From Dipteris shenzhenensis (taxonomy: Eukaryota > Polypodiophyta > Polypodiopsida > Gleicheniales): a stretch of DNA of 64,000 nt. Shown here one piece after another: positions 22,251 through 32,988 of this stretch. The notes beneath the pieces are model-generated. The model was not told where the DNA came from and ran no database searches. It saw only the letters and a program-made list of their open reading frames with translations. The position numbers and the translations under genes were made by a program. The stretch lies in NCBI GenBank assembly GCA_047967505.1, contig CM106541.1. One strand, given 5' to 3'. Each line of letters begins with the position of its first letter. Within the stretch, counting starts at the first letter, position 1.

Positions 22251-23050
22251 ACACATCTCGGCCCAATGCCAACACGTCGATGACGATGCTCCAGTAACTC
22301 CCTGGTCGTAGTCCTCTGGAACTTTTTGGTGTCGAAATCTTTTCCTGGCTTTTCATCCAGTGGCTCCTGTTCCACCAGGTCCAGGTCCGGTTCTGCTTCC
22401 GCACACCATCCTAGTACACAGGTCCATCTTTGGTAGCACCTCCTGGTACCACCTCCTTCAGTCACGTTCCCGCTTTTGAACTCGAGCAATCCAGCCGTCA
22501 CGATCTTCCAGTCATCCCCCTCATAATGAGTGAACAACCTGGAGTCTTCCAAGCACCATGCTTTGAGGGTCTGTTTCAACCCGTCCTTCCTGTGGCAAGG
22601 TCTGCAACCAATGAATATTTCCAGACAACCTGGACCATGAACTCTCGCTGAGTTCTCAAGCAGGTACTCTTCTGGCTTCAGTACTCTTTGTCAATCACCT
22701 TCTAGTAATCTGTGTCCAAGATTTGAAGAAGCACCAATACTTCCCCTTCTGCCTTCGAAGAAGGCCAATTCCTTCCAATCTCTTATCACCTGAGACAAAT
22801 GAAGAGTAGAATCTCTCCACAGCATGCTATAAAGGCTCAAATGCAGAATATCAAATACATACCAGACTGTTGTACTGCTTGAATGTTCGCTCTGAAAGCA
22901 AACCCTCATTGAGGCACCCACCAAGCGCTTGTGTAATCCTGTACTATCTCCTTCTGAACTCCAGCATCCATCTGACCATGAGACCCTAGGGCCTTCCATG
23001 GAATCCACCCTCGTGTCAGTGTCAACAGCCACACGTGGAAGGTACCAAGT
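22251..23050 (-). other. Internal non-coding part of element I
   Basis: About 800 bp between gag and the 3' LTR, where a full copia element would have several kilobases of pol. No protease, integrase or RT motif is found in any frame. Frames of 110 codons or so (for example 22691-23032) show no family resemblance. Confidence 0.6.
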
Positions 23051-24104
23051 GCTCCATGCTGTCCTTCACCTTCACAAAGGCATCTGACTCCTCGTCGACC
23101 CACATCTCTATGTGAGACATCCTCACTGTGATTTCTGGATCAACATATCTGACCTCGGTAACACTCGGTGATGTCACCAGGAACAACTCCTTGATTACCA
23201 CATTTGCTTTGGCCTCTCCCTCTGAATCTGAGCCAGACTCCTTTTTGTTTTTCAGATCCGCCTTTTTCTTTCTGCAGTCCTTTGCAAAATGTCTTGGCGT
23301 ATCACAGTAGAAGCACTTCTTCTTATGCTTCCTCTTCGAAGTCCCCTCGTCGTCAGAGTCGTCTTTCTTGGACTTGCCACTGTTAGGCTTGCGGAATCCT
23401 TTGCCATCGCCTTGTCGTCTTTGTCCTCATTGTAGAGCTTCTCCCGAGCTTCCTCCTGTAGCAGTAATGGACCCAACTCCTCAAATGTCAGAGGTTTGGT
23501 CCTCTGTCCTGCTGTCACAGCCGTAACAAAGCTCTTGAAACTCCGAGGCAGTCTCCTCAGTACCATCAAGGCCAAATGGCATGAGTCTGTCTTCTAACCA
23601 ATTGCTGCCAGCTGATCCCTCACCACCTTGACCTTCGTCAAATGGCTATGTACCGTATCTCCTTCCATATCAAGATTGTAGAGTTGATGCTGAAGAAGCA
23701 CAATCCGAGAGGTGGTCTGTCTCGTACAGATCCTTCAGGGTGGCCCACGCCTCTACTGACGTCTCGGCCAACTAGATATGTGGAACAATGGAGTCCGCCG
23801 TAGTCCCTATGATTATTGCCAGGGCATGGGCATCTCTGTCTTCCCAAGCTTCAAGCTCCTCTCTGTCTACTGCCGTGAGTATCTCCCCTTTCGTGTCCAC
23901 CATGTCCTCCGGCTTCAACTCCACTCGCGTGGTCAGCTTCCACAACTTCCGAGCCACTAAATGACTCCGGATCTTCACTTTCCAGATCGGGTAATTAGTC
24001 CCGTCTAGGTTCCCAGACTCTCCAAAGTTAGGGATAGTGAAAGAGAGAAAACTGGGGGAGGAGGAAGGGAAAGCAGGGGCTGAAGAGGCTGTAGAAGTCG
24101 ACAT
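23051..24104 (-). pseudogene. gag: Copia Gag of element I (DUF4219/UBN2, CCHC)
   Basis: Starts with a Ser/Ala-rich leader followed by LDGTNYPIWKVKIRSHL (DUF4219-type start of copia Gag). It continues through IVLLQHQLYNLDMEGDTVH and a TFEELGPLLLQEE segment to a CCHC knuckle (CFYCDTPRHFAKDC, about 23270-23315). Frame changes near 23770 and 23390-23600 break it into pieces, so this copy does not encode a full protein. Gag would supply the particle; all enzymes must come in trans. Confidence 0.85.
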
Positions 24105-24315
24105 CTCTGCTGTCTATACCACATAGCAAAGTCAACCAAACTCAATTTCAGTAAACCAGAACTCTGAACTCACCTGACTGAACTTGAGTCACCCTCCTTC
24201 TGGCAAGAGCACAATCCTCTAGTCGTGGAAGTTGATTCCCTATAGCTTCTGAATCCGGGTCGTCCTTCAGCAAGGTCCCTGCCTTCAGGCTCCCACACCT
24301 GTGAGCCTCCTACTT

Positions 24316-24329
24316 GGGGTCTGATACCA
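24316..24329 (-). promoter_or_regulatory. Primer-binding site of element I
   Basis: Minus strand reads TGGTATCAGACCCC directly inside the right-hand LTR, close to the initiator tRNA-Met complement. This makes the right LTR the 5' one. Confidence 0.83.
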
Positions 24330-25374
24330 TGTTAGAAATGACCCAATAGAGGGTACACGCTGCGGAAGACTTATAGTAATGCCCAGGAGCTCACACAGTG
24401 TGGTGTGGGTGTGTAATCACAAACTTCTTTACTTATGTGCATACAATAGGTGTGCAGACTCATCAATAGACAATGAACCAACCAGATAGAGAAACCACCA
24501 AAATATATATATTTCCGTCCAAAACTATGGACACAATACAAAAGAGACAGATCCAGAGTCCCACCAATGATGTGGTCCTTTGATCTTACCACAAGGTCCT
24601 TCTCCTATTTGCTGGCTATCTCTAGACTCGAGTCCGCGTGCTCCACCTCGAGCTTCTGTAGACTTTCCGTCTAGATCCCTTCCACCTTGCTGTCTTTGCA
24701 CCAGCCTAGGTGGGCAGCTCTTCCAGCTCTCAGTCTGCAGCTCCTTGTCACCTTCTTCACCTCCTGATATATAGGCCCAAGAGAGGGTTCCTTGGCTGCT
24801 CCAATCTGCTGGTTCCTGCTGCTGCAAGTGATGATAAGTGAGGCCTCAAGGACCTCCTTTTATAGGTCCCAAGGGCTGGTAAAAATACTGACCAGCCTGC
24901 AGCAGACTGGCCGACCAGTCTGTGGCTGGTCCAGCCCTATAAGGGCTCACAACCCGGGGCTTTTATGGCCCAAACTTCCAGGGCCTTTGGCCCTCCAATC
25001 AAGGCAGGGGTCCAGCCTATATAAGGCATGCCTTCTGCCCACAGACAGTCACATTTGCTGCTCCACATCTGCGCCTGCACATCCTGCGCCTCTGCCAGGC
25101 CCTTCCCAGCCATGTGTCCTGCACCGTACTGTCCCGTACATCCTGCTGTCCTGACCCGCCTGTACCGCGCCATCATCAGGGTCTGTTGCAGGCCCTTCAC
25201 CTGCCCACTACCCTCGCCATGCTGACGCCATCTGCAGGTCGCAATCCTGTGAGGTGCTGCCCATGTGGCAGCCCCCTCTCTTTCTTCTCTCTTGGGCACA
25301 TCCTGCCCTAGGTCTCCCTCCCCCACGCACTCCTCATTTGGGGGCTTACAGATGGGGATGTGACCTTTCCAACA
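24330..25374 (-). repeat. 5' LTR of element I
   Basis: 1045 bp, the partner of 21145-22237. It begins TGTTAGAAATGACCC on the plus strand next to the PBS and ends CCTTTCCAACA. It carries one copy of the 38-bp unit duplicated in the other LTR. Confidence 0.92.
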
Positions 25375-25590
25375 CATAGTACCACATCTTCAACTTTGTG
25401 TACACTTTATCCTTGCCTTTCTTCTTCTTTAGCCGTGCTTTCTGAAAACGCAGCAGCACCCAATCTCCTTGTTTCAGGATCATTTCACGGCGGTGCTTAT
25501 ATGCTGCCCTTTTGTGCTTATCCTGGCTTTTCTGGAGGGCTGATTTGACTTGATGATAGGAAACATCTAGACTTTGCTCAAACGTGTCCG

Positions 25591-25792
25591 CTTAAAAAAT
25601 CTTCTCCTTCTTATGCAAAATGAGTGGAACCTTGCGTTCCCCTCCCACAATTTCAAAGGGTTCTTTTCCTTTGGAAGAATGCACCGTATCGCTTCAAAAA
25701 TCTTCTCCTTCGTATGCAAAATGAGTGGAACCTTGCGTTCCCCTGCCACAATTTCAAAGGGTGCTTTTCCTTTGGAAGAATGCACCGTATTG
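25591..25792 (-). repeat. 101-bp tandem duplication in element G integrase
   Basis: Units 25591-25691 and 25692-25792 both contain AATCTTCTCCTTC, ATGCAAAATGAGTGGAACC and GGAAGAATGCACCGTAT. Because 101 is not a multiple of three, the second unit is read in another frame and destroys the integrase frame. Confidence 0.92.
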
Positions 25793-26480
25793 TTGTATGC
25801 AAACTCGACAGTGGCAAAAACTGCTCCCATTTTGATTGCTTATCTGAAACATAGCACTTGAGGAGATCCAGGGCAGTGGAATTCTCCTCTTCGGACTGCC
25901 CATTTGACTCTGGATGAAAAGAGGACAAAAAATTCAGAGATGTACCCATGTTTTCGAAAAGACCTCTCCAAAAAAGACTAGTCATTCTGGGATCTCTGTC
26001 ACTGACAATTGATTGAGGCATCCCATGATGTTTGAACACGTGTCATAAAAAGTCTTGCCATTTGATCTGCTGTAATCTTTTTCCTTACGGGAATGAAATG
26101 GGCTTGTTTGCTGAATCTGCAAATTATAGTCCATATCCCATCATGTCCGCTGGATGTACGAGGCAAATCAAATATGAAATCCATGGCAATACCCTTCCAG
26201 GGCCTATCTAGAATAGGCAAAGGATGCAACAGCCCCGCAGGCTTTTGCCTATCGTATTTCACCTTCTGGCAAGTGATACATGTCCTGACATAGGCATCCA
26301 CATCCTTTCTTAACGTAGGCCAGTAAAAATAATGTTCCATAGCCTTAACTGTAGCCTCAATACCTCTATGACCAGCATATGGTGGAGCATGACTTTTTGT
26401 GAGAACCTTATGCCTAAGCTGCCTGGTTACATAGAGTCTCCCATGCATCATCATAAAACCATTCTTGAGGGCATAATGGT

Positions 26481-26534
26481 CATGCTTTTGTCCAGCCACA
26501 AGCTGGACAAAAGCATGTGGCTGGACAAAAGCAT
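26481..26534. repeat. Perfect hairpin plus extra copy in element G
   Basis: CATGCTTTTGTCCAGC (26481-26496) and its exact reverse complement (26502-26517) flank a 5-base loop; a third, direct partial copy (CTGGACAAAAGCAT) follows at 26521-26534. It lies between the RNase H and integrase of G and looks like a local fold-back rearrangement. Confidence 0.9.
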
Positions 26535-26560
26535 ACTAGAGGCTTTTTAGACACTGCATC

Positions 26561-26758
26561 TAGATGTGGCCTCCTCGAAAGAGCATTTGCTACCACATTT
26601 TTATTGCCCGGCACATGCACAATCTGAAAATGGAACATAGAAAGAAAATTGGCCCATCGCATGTGCTTCTCAGACAGCATCCTCTGTAGTACCTGAGGGA
26701 CTGATGGTCTGTCTGCACATAAAAATCAGCACCCACAAGATAGTGCTTCCATGTGGTA
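26561..26758 (-). pseudogene. pol: Element G RNase H, C-terminal part
   Basis: After element H the frame resumes with WKHYLVGADFYVQTDHQSL, then MLSEKHMRWANFLSMFHFQI and VPGNKNVVANALSRRP, the standard end of a gypsy RNase H. A small frame change occurs near 26690. It joins the part at 33446-33640 when H and one TGGTA copy are ignored. Confidence 0.85.
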
Positions 26759-27186
26759 TGTTAACTACCTTCTCTGTTTCCTACTGCAGATCACGGGAGT
26801 AGCACCGATATTATTCCACCCAGCCTTTCTTGCTGAAATGTGAGAGCTAGCTGAGAATTCGAATTCCAAACATACGTGAAAGCTCATTCTCACCTCTCAC
26901 TAGCTTCAACAAGCCCCATCTCCCTAGATGGATCTAGATGCCACATGTCATCATTATAGGGCCTTACTAATGCCACATTTCACCTCTCTTGGGATGCTTT
27001 AGTTTCCTTTGCCCCTAGGCACATTTCTTGCATTAGACCCTTAGCCTTAGATCCACCTAGTCTGGTGCAATCAACCCTCCCGATCATTTACATGAAGCGC
27101 AAACAAATTGATTACAAATATAGATCCTTTAAGGGAAATGTCGACTGATTCTTCCGAGGTCATGCTACCTCGGCTAGAGCGTAAGA
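26759..27186 (-). repeat. 3' LTR of element H
   Basis: Matches 32989-33445 almost throughout. The plus strand begins TGTTAACTACC and ends GCTAGAGCGTAAGA, where the partner ends GTAACA, so the terminal dinucleotide has mutated. It lacks about 20 bp (CACCTAGGACCTTGACATTA) present in the 5' LTR. Confidence 0.93.
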
Positions 27187-27200
27187 TTCCTTCCCTCTTT
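27187..27200 (-). promoter_or_regulatory. Polypurine tract of element H
   Basis: Minus strand AAAGAGGGAAGGAA directly upstream of the 3' LTR, just after the end of the chromodomain ORF. Confidence 0.8.
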
Positions 27201-27537
27201 AGATATCAGCGTCCTCGATGATAAAGTTTGGGAAGACTCTCGGCAACTGGTATACGGATTCCCAGGTAGCTTCGGATAGAGGCTGACCATGCCATGCAAC
27301 CAACACCGTGGGTATCTTCCGATTTCGTATTTGCATTGTTCCTCGGTCCAGGATTCTTGTTGGTTTGCGCCTCGCATTATCCTCTCTCTCCTGAAACAAA
27401 ACCACACCTTCGATTAGTGAGTCACCTGTATGTAAAAATTTCTTTAAGCGCGAAACATGAAAAACCGGGTGCACCTTACACCCTTGTGGCAATTCTAATT
27501 TATAGCTACTTTGACTATTCTCCTTAGAATTAACCAC
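27199..27537 (-). CDS. pol: Element H integrase C-terminus with chromodomain
   Basis: A 112-codon frame. It begins with the end of the integrase (LPQGCKVHPVFHVSRLKKF, the usual HPVFHVS motif) followed by a chromodomain: PTRILDRGTMQIRNRKIPTV, then VAWHGQPLSEATWES. The P-x-x-I-L-D-R start and V-x-W...A-T-W-E core are those of chromovirus chromodomains, which bind histone marks to target integration. A frame change at about 27500-27537 separates it from the main integrase frame. Confidence 0.9.
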   Translation of the reverse strand: MVNSKENSQSSYKLELPQGCKVHPVFHVSRLKKFLHTGDSLIEGVVLFQEREDNARRKPTRILDRGTMQIRNRKIPTVLVAWHGQPLSEATWESVYQLPRVFPNFIIEDADI

Positions 27538-28490
27538 GGCCCACAGTATCGAGGTGATAACTTAGCACACTCTCCTGAAGTTAACGACTTCGAGTGCGAA
27601 GGAACTCTGAGAAAAACTTTTTCTCCTTCCTTAAATACTCTTATAGACCGGTTTTCATCCGCATACACCTTGGCTCTATCCATAGCCTGGCAGATATTAG
27701 CTCTCGCAAGTGCTAGCATCTCCCGCATCTGAACCACAAAGTTCGCGGCACTAGGCACTTTCTGAGGTACTCCAACTATAGTTGGATTTGCTGGTCTATA
27801 ACCATAGTTCAGCTTAAACGGACTGAACCCTGTAGAGGAATGTTTTCTATCATTGTAGGCAAACTCCAACAATGGCAACCACTTGTCCCATGTATGTTGC
27901 CTCAATGACACATATGCCCTCAGCATATCCTCTAAAGTCTGGTTGACTCTCTCCGTCTGACCATCCGTCTCAGGATGATCCCCACTACTCATTCCCAACT
28001 CAGTCCTTAGTGTTTCAAATACCGCTGTCCAAAAATGATAGGTAAATCTGACATCTCTGTCTGACACTATGGATCTAGGCAATCCATGTAGACGAAATAT
28101 ATGTCTAATAAACAAATCTGCTACTTGCGGGGCACTAACAGACTCTCTAGTCGGAATGAAGGGAGCCATCTTGGTTAGACGATCAACCACCACAAGGATA
28201 GAATCATACCCTCCTTGTGTTGTAGGCAGCCCTACAATAAAGTCCATGGAAATGCTCTCCCACTTACTTAGTGGTATTTCCAAGGGCTGTAAAAGTCTGG
28301 GTGGCTTCACCCGCTCGGCCTTGCTTACCTGACACGAGAAACACCGTGTCACATATTCATGAATATGCTTTTTCATCTTTGGCCAAAAGAAATCTCGCTT
28401 CACGAGATTATATGTCTTCTCGACCCCTGGGTGTCTCGCACACGGGCTATCATGGCACTGTCGAATGACTCTCTGCTTGAGATCATTCTA
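27495..28490 (-). CDS. pol: Element H integrase
   Basis: An almost undamaged integrase. The zinc-binding segment (28400-28490 and CFSCQVSKAE) precedes the core with SISMDFIVGLP (first catalytic D), PRSIVSDRDVRFT (second D) and HPETDGQTERVNQ (catalytic E). It continues with LLEFAYNDRKHSSTGFSPF and the KVFLRVPSHSKSL region. The long open piece runs from 28403 to 27495; a stop near 28488 divides it from the RT-RNase H frame. Confidence 0.93.
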
Positions 28491-29960
28491 ATTAGGTACT
28501 ACAACCTTGCCATTTCTTTTCAGCATACCATCCCTTATGGTATATCTTGCATATGTTTGGTCTTTTCTGGATGCTAGGTCATCGTTTTCGTTTTCCCCAG
28601 GTTTTAACATATGAGCCTTAGGCCATAAACTCTGGACAAACTCGTCCACCTTTTGAGTTTCTCTAATCTCGGTCATTAGAGCACTCTCTAGTACCACAAA
28701 ACTCATATTGTGCATAATGCGAGACAACGCATCAGCAACCTTATTATCCTTCCCTCTTCGATACCGAATCGTTAAATTAAACTCCTGCATGAGCTCTGCC
28801 CACCTAGCTTGGCGGCCCCTCAAGTCAGGCTGTTTACAAAAATGCTTCAGAGTATCATGATCCACATCCACATAAAACTCTGAACCATACAAATAATGCC
28901 TCCATGTTTTCAAAGCATGGATAACCGCATACAACTCTAATTCATGAGTTGGCCAATTCCTTTCAGAGGGAGAAAGCTTCTTGCTTTCAAAGGCTACTGG
29001 CCTTCCCTCTTGAAGGAGAACTGCCCCTACCGCAATGCCACTTGCATCGGTTTCCAGGAACAACGGTTTCTGGGGATCAACTATTTTTAACACCGGTCCT
29101 GTGACCACAGCTTGTTTTATGGTGTTAAAACTTTCTTGTTGATTCTGTCCCCATATAAAAGGTACTTTATCTGAGGTCAGATCAGTCAATGGCGATACTA
29201 TTTCGGAATACCCTTTGATATGCCTTCTATAAAATTGGACAAATCCCAAGAATGATCGCAACGCGGTCAGACTCTGAGGGATTGGCCAAGTCAGTATCGC
29301 AGCCACTTTCTTCGGATCCATTTCTACCCCCTCTGGAGTTATTATGAATCCTAAATATTCAAGCCTAACCATACACAATATAGTTTTCTTTTTATTTACA
29401 TAAAGACTGACTTTCCTCAAAGTACTGAACACTATTCTTAAGTGTTCACGATGCTCAGTAATACTTTTACTGAACACTAGAATATCGTCAATAAAATGTA
29501 CTACAAACTTTTCGATATACGGACGTAGTAAATCGTTCATAAGCATGACAAATGTTGCTGGAGCATTGGTAAGTCCAAAGGGCATTACCAAAAACTCATA
29601 ATGACCAAACCTGCTTCTGAAAGCGGTTTTATGCACATCCTCGGCTCTAATCCGGATTTGATGGTAGCCACACTTAAGATCTATCTTGCTGAAAATCACG
29701 GTTCCATGTAATGCACCTAGCAAATCATCAATCCGAGCCATTGGATACCTGTGCTTAACAGTGATATTATTCAATGCTCTGTAATCTATACAGAGGCGAA
29801 ACGTATCATCCTTTTCTTCTTTAATATCACTGGCGAAGCAAAAGGTGAGAAACTTGGTTGAATTTGCCCCAACTTGAGGTATTCTTCCAGTTGTGTACGC
29901 ACCTTCGCCTCTTCAGTAAAACTCATTCTATAGGGAGGTCTATTTACAGGTTCTGCCCCG
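28488..29960 (-). CDS. pol: Element H reverse transcriptase and RNase H
   Basis: The main frame (28488-29774, 428 codons) starts inside the RT at NNITVKHRYPMARIDDLL. It includes FSKIDLKCGYHQIRI, VMPFGLTNAPATF and the catalytic FIDDILVFSKS (Y/F-x-D-D). RNase H follows: PLFLETDASGIAVGAVL (catalytic D), the E in NWPTHELELYAVIHAL, then KDNKVADALSR. The RT N-terminus (about 29775-29960, with PPYRMSF and LKLGQIQPS) is in another frame because of frameshifts near 29775-29860. Confidence 0.93.
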
Positions 29961-30267
29961 GAATCAGTTCAATCTTATGCTGAACATTCCGCTCTAGAGG
30001 TAACCCATAAGGTAGTTCATCCCTAAAACATTCAGAGAACTCCTCTATTATAAGATTAGCCAGCTTGGCCATCTTACCACTTTGCGTAACATTAGTGCTA
30101 GCCGAAGAATCATCAACCGGCTCTACCGATGTTGTGCAAAGGAATAAAAACTCTTCTTGAGCTTTTCAGATTTGCATCACGGAAACCAACGGTCCCTGAG
30201 GTATATCTTTTTCACCTCGCAAGACATAAAGCACATCATTCATCTTGAATTGATATACGTGCTTTTT

Positions 30268-30939
30268 TCAATCAATGGTTGGATTCTTCCTAGAATGCCA
30301 TGCCATACCCATGGCTATATCTGCATGAGCAAGCTTGGTCATTTCAAAATCAAGCTTCTCAGCATAGTCATGAATACGAAGCTCCAATTGGGTAACCCTT
30401 TGGTCCCATACTTCAGTTGAACTTCCATCGGCCATCTTGACTGTATACGCATAGTCAGATGGACTTGTCTTTAATTTCAGCCTCTTCACGAGCTTGGAGT
30501 TAATCACATTGTGAGTTGACGCCGAGTCAAACAACACAATGACATCATGATTGGCCACTTGCCCTTTCATTTTAATTAACTCCGTATCATTAAAGGCTGT
30601 ATACCCCGTTGCTGCGGGCTTAGATAGGATGTTATCAGGTGCACTCGTTACTAGCTTAGCAACAGACACACATAGCAAACAAGGTAGTGACCTCTGAGAA
30701 GATCCTGCTAGTTGAATCTGCACCCCTTCCGCTCTTGGACTTTCCTCCATTTCCACATCGCATTCCGAGACTACCATCTCAGCCATCCGACGATCCTTAT
30801 TACGTGGACAATCCTTCCACTGATGAGGCTGAAGGCAACCAAAACATAATTCTTCTCTTCTCGCTTTTTCTCTTTGTTTTGGGATTAAGGGAGACTTTGA
30901 CCAAGCCCGGGCTGCCATTGGTGTTACTTTCCTCTTCAC
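30268..30939 (-). CDS. gag-pol: Element H Gag zinc knuckle and aspartic protease
   Basis: Begins within Gag. A CCHC-type knuckle (CFGCLQPHQWKDC, spacing C-x2-C-x3-H-x4-C) is near residues 32-44. The protease region at about residues 130-200 has VLFDSASTHNVINSKL, where the third active-site residue, usually Gly of D-S/T-G, is Ala, so proteolysis would probably be impaired. A spacer with one or two stops leads to the RT. Confidence 0.85.
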   Translation of the reverse strand: MKRKVTPMAARAWSKSPLIPKQREKARREELCFGCLQPHQWKDCPRNKDRRMAEMVVSECDVEMEESPRAEGVQIQLAGSSQRSLPCLLCVSVAKLVTSAPDNILSKPAATGYTAFNDTELIKMKGQVANHDVIVLFDSASTHNVINSKLVKRLKLKTSPSDYAYTVKMADGSSTEVWDQRVTQLELRIHDYAEKLDFEMTKLAHADIAMGMAWHSRKNPTID

Positions 30940-30981
30940 CCCAATGGTGGTACTTGATTTAGGAGTTTCAGCTGGTTTCGC

Positions 30982-31704
30982 CTACTTGGCTTGACCACTC
31001 GGTTGAGAACTTCTCCCTTTACTAATCCATTTCTTCTTAAACCCAGATTTCTTTTGGTACCCATACTGGGTTCCAACTTGTGCAAACCCACTTGGTCTGC
31101 TGCCCTTGGCATCTTCATAGTTCAAGGCTATGGCTATTGCATCATCCAACGTGTTCGCATACTTAGCCTGAACTTCCATTTTAATCCTATCATTCAATCT
31201 AAGTATGAAATATTTCACTTGGATTGATTGAGGCAGGGGTTCATTAACCTTCATTACGCTCTCTTGAAACTTATCAGTGTATTCTGCCACTAATAAATTT
31301 CTCTGACGAAGGTTTCTATACTGATCCCAAGCTTGGGATGCTTCGTCAGGAGGTAAGAAGTGTTTCCTGAATTCTCTTTTAAACCCCTCCCAGGTAGTGG
31401 ATGCTATACGATCTTTTTGTTGCTTAATCCACCACCGATCTGTTGCCTCACTAAACATGTGGGTGGCCTCGTGGATTTTCTTGATATCATTCCTGATTTC
31501 ACAAATGGCGAACGCCTCGTCCCATTTGTGTAACCAGGTCTCAATGACATCAGAACTATGGTCATTCATCCGACCAGAATACTTTTCCGGCCTATAATTG
31601 GCAATATTTGGTACTTTAGCCTTCCTAGGCTTGACCGTATGGACACTAGACTCCGGTTCCATTGAAGCCTTTCCTTTCTCCTCTCGAGAAGGTATGGCAG
31701 ACAT
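30982..31704 (-). CDS. gag: Element H Gag
   Basis: A 240-codon frame of Ty3/gypsy Gag type. The capsid domain shows a W-L-H-K-W-D segment, ATDRWWIKQQKDR, the TTWEGFKREFRKHFLP motif and DQYRNLRQ. A basic region follows, then one in-frame stop near 30985 before the zinc knuckle in the next piece. The ATG at 31704 gives a plausible N-terminus (MSAIPSREEKGK). Confidence 0.92.
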   Translation of the reverse strand: MSAIPSREEKGKASMEPESSVHTVKPRKAKVPNIANYRPEKYSGRMNDHSSDVIETWLHKWDEAFAICEIRNDIKKIHEATHMFSEATDRWWIKQQKDRIASTTWEGFKREFRKHFLPPDEASQAWDQYRNLRQRNLLVAEYTDKFQESVMKVNEPLPQSIQVKYFILRLNDRIKMEVQAKYANTLDDAIAIALNYEDAKGSRPSGFAQVGTQYGYQKKSGFKKKWISKGRSSQPSGQAK

Positions 31705-32973
31705 ACTATGTATTGCTCTTCTAAGTTCAGACTGCCCTGCATTTGTCTGTAACTGTTGCGCTTATAACTGGTGCAGCATCCTCAAGTAATGCAATCTTGC
31801 CAGATAAGATGTGAGCTCCTGGGCGCGACACCTGCTGGGTCGACCGGACTCCTGACTCACCAGGGTCCCTCCTGGAAGCCCCTTCTTCTGCTTCCATTTA
31901 GTTCAATGGGTGTTTTGTTTTTTTTTTTTGTTTTTTTTTAAAATTTTATAAACACCGCTAAAACACTGTATTTACAAACTGACACAATTCAGTGTACTGA
32001 CACTCTGACACAATTCCCTATACTAGGGAATACCTACAATCCCACATGCACACTGACTAGGCATTTGACACATGCATAACCCAAATAGCGTTTTTTCCTA
32101 TACTAGGGAAGCTCCTGCAAACTAACTCTGATTGAAACACACAGGCATATGCACAGGCATAATCTGTCCTCGCTATAGCATCGTAAATTGCAAACACTGC
32201 TACAACCACAAAAGCCTAATCTGTTTCTGACAAAACAGGAATGACAGAACAAAAGGGAAAATGAGTAAAGCGCTCCCTGGTCTAAATCTACCTGAGGGAA
32301 TCTATCTCAGCTCCACATCGTTCAAGCCCCTACACTCCTGCGACAAGTCTTCAGCCTAGAGCTTTACTTGAGCGTCGATCCAATATTAGCTTACGAGCTG
32401 CCTGCGTGGCGTTGGAGGGCTTTGACCGTAAGTGCGCCAGGGAAGCAGGTCAAAAACTATTATGGGCCAGCCAGACACCTAACACCTCGAAGGTCTTCAT
32501 TCCGTCATAAACCAGGGGCAGCGCCAACACCTTGCTCACGGATTATTCCATGACCACGTCCAAACCCACGAATTGCTTCGAAGGTCTCCCGTAATACGAG
32601 CCCCTGTTAAGCCCAAGCAATTATTACGAACAGTGCGGGGGGACCACCACGTCTTTCGTCGTCACGGGCAACAACCCCTCCAAATTTCGTCGATCACGTT
32701 TCGTGGACTGTTCACGTATCACGTCGTAGGTCAACGTCGATCAAATCAGCCCGTTGCGTGGAGGTCACGAGTAGCCGAATCGTCACGCACTCCTTGTACC
32801 TGACCGCTTCAGATCACGCTGTAAGAGATCACGCTCACGATGCACTTCACGCATCCCACGCTCTCTTCTTCTTAATCCCATTCGGTCAGATCAAAATTCG
32901 TCCATCGCTTGACCTCTTCCTGGAGCTCTGATCTTCCGTCACCCAGATCCTCTCTCTCGCCTAGCAACCTGAG
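31705..32973 (-). other. Leader of element H
   Basis: About 1.27 kb between PBS and gag without a coding frame. It contains a T-rich run on the plus strand at 31914-31942. It is long but within the range of plant gypsy leaders. Confidence 0.7.
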
Positions 32974-32986
32974 GGCTCTGATACCA
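32974..32986 (-). promoter_or_regulatory. Primer-binding site of element H
   Basis: Minus strand TGGTATCAGAGCC, complementary to the 3' end of initiator tRNA-Met, two bases inside the 5' LTR. Confidence 0.92.
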
Positions 32987-32988
32987 AT

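Larger units (their letters stand above)
21145..25374 (-). mobile_element. Gag-only copia derivative I (TR-GAG-like)
   Basis: A 4.2-kb element with two long LTRs (21145-22237 and 24330-25374), a PBS and a polypurine tract, whose 2.1-kb interior encodes only a copia Gag and no protease, integrase or RT. Orientation is minus. It sits in the integrase of element G; the flanks share CATA (21141-21144 and 25375-25378), a 4-bp duplication. Such elements are called terminal-repeat retrotransposons with GAG and must borrow Pol from a relative. Confidence 0.88.
25375..26560 (-). pseudogene. pol: Element G integrase
   Basis: Includes the H2C2 region (HAPPYAGHRGIEATVKAM and CITCQKVK, about 26250-26400), the core with IAMDFIFDLP (first D), MPQSIVSDRDPRMTS (second D) and FHPESNGQSEEEN (catalytic E region), and a conserved VEFAYNNTVHSS. 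The C-terminal part (25380-25560) keeps KHRREMILKQGDWVLLRF. A 101-bp tandem duplication at 25591-25792 and a frame change near 26030 break the frame. The chromodomain-like end lies beyond element I. Confidence 0.85.

Noticed and set aside
21803-22579. 258-codon minus-strand ORF overlapping the LTR of element I
   Set aside because: Most of it lies in the LTR and a corresponding frame recurs in the other LTR. Composition reflects a GC-rich LTR, and no domain is seen.
21140-25379. 5-bp target-site duplication for element I
   Set aside because: Flanks are CCATA and CATAG. Only CATA (4 bp) matches at the strict LTR boundaries, so I report 4 bp.
31914-31942. Poly-T run as a poly-A tail of a retroposed gene
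   Set aside because: It lies in the leader of element H with no gene-like sequence or target duplication beside it; a simple homopolymer.
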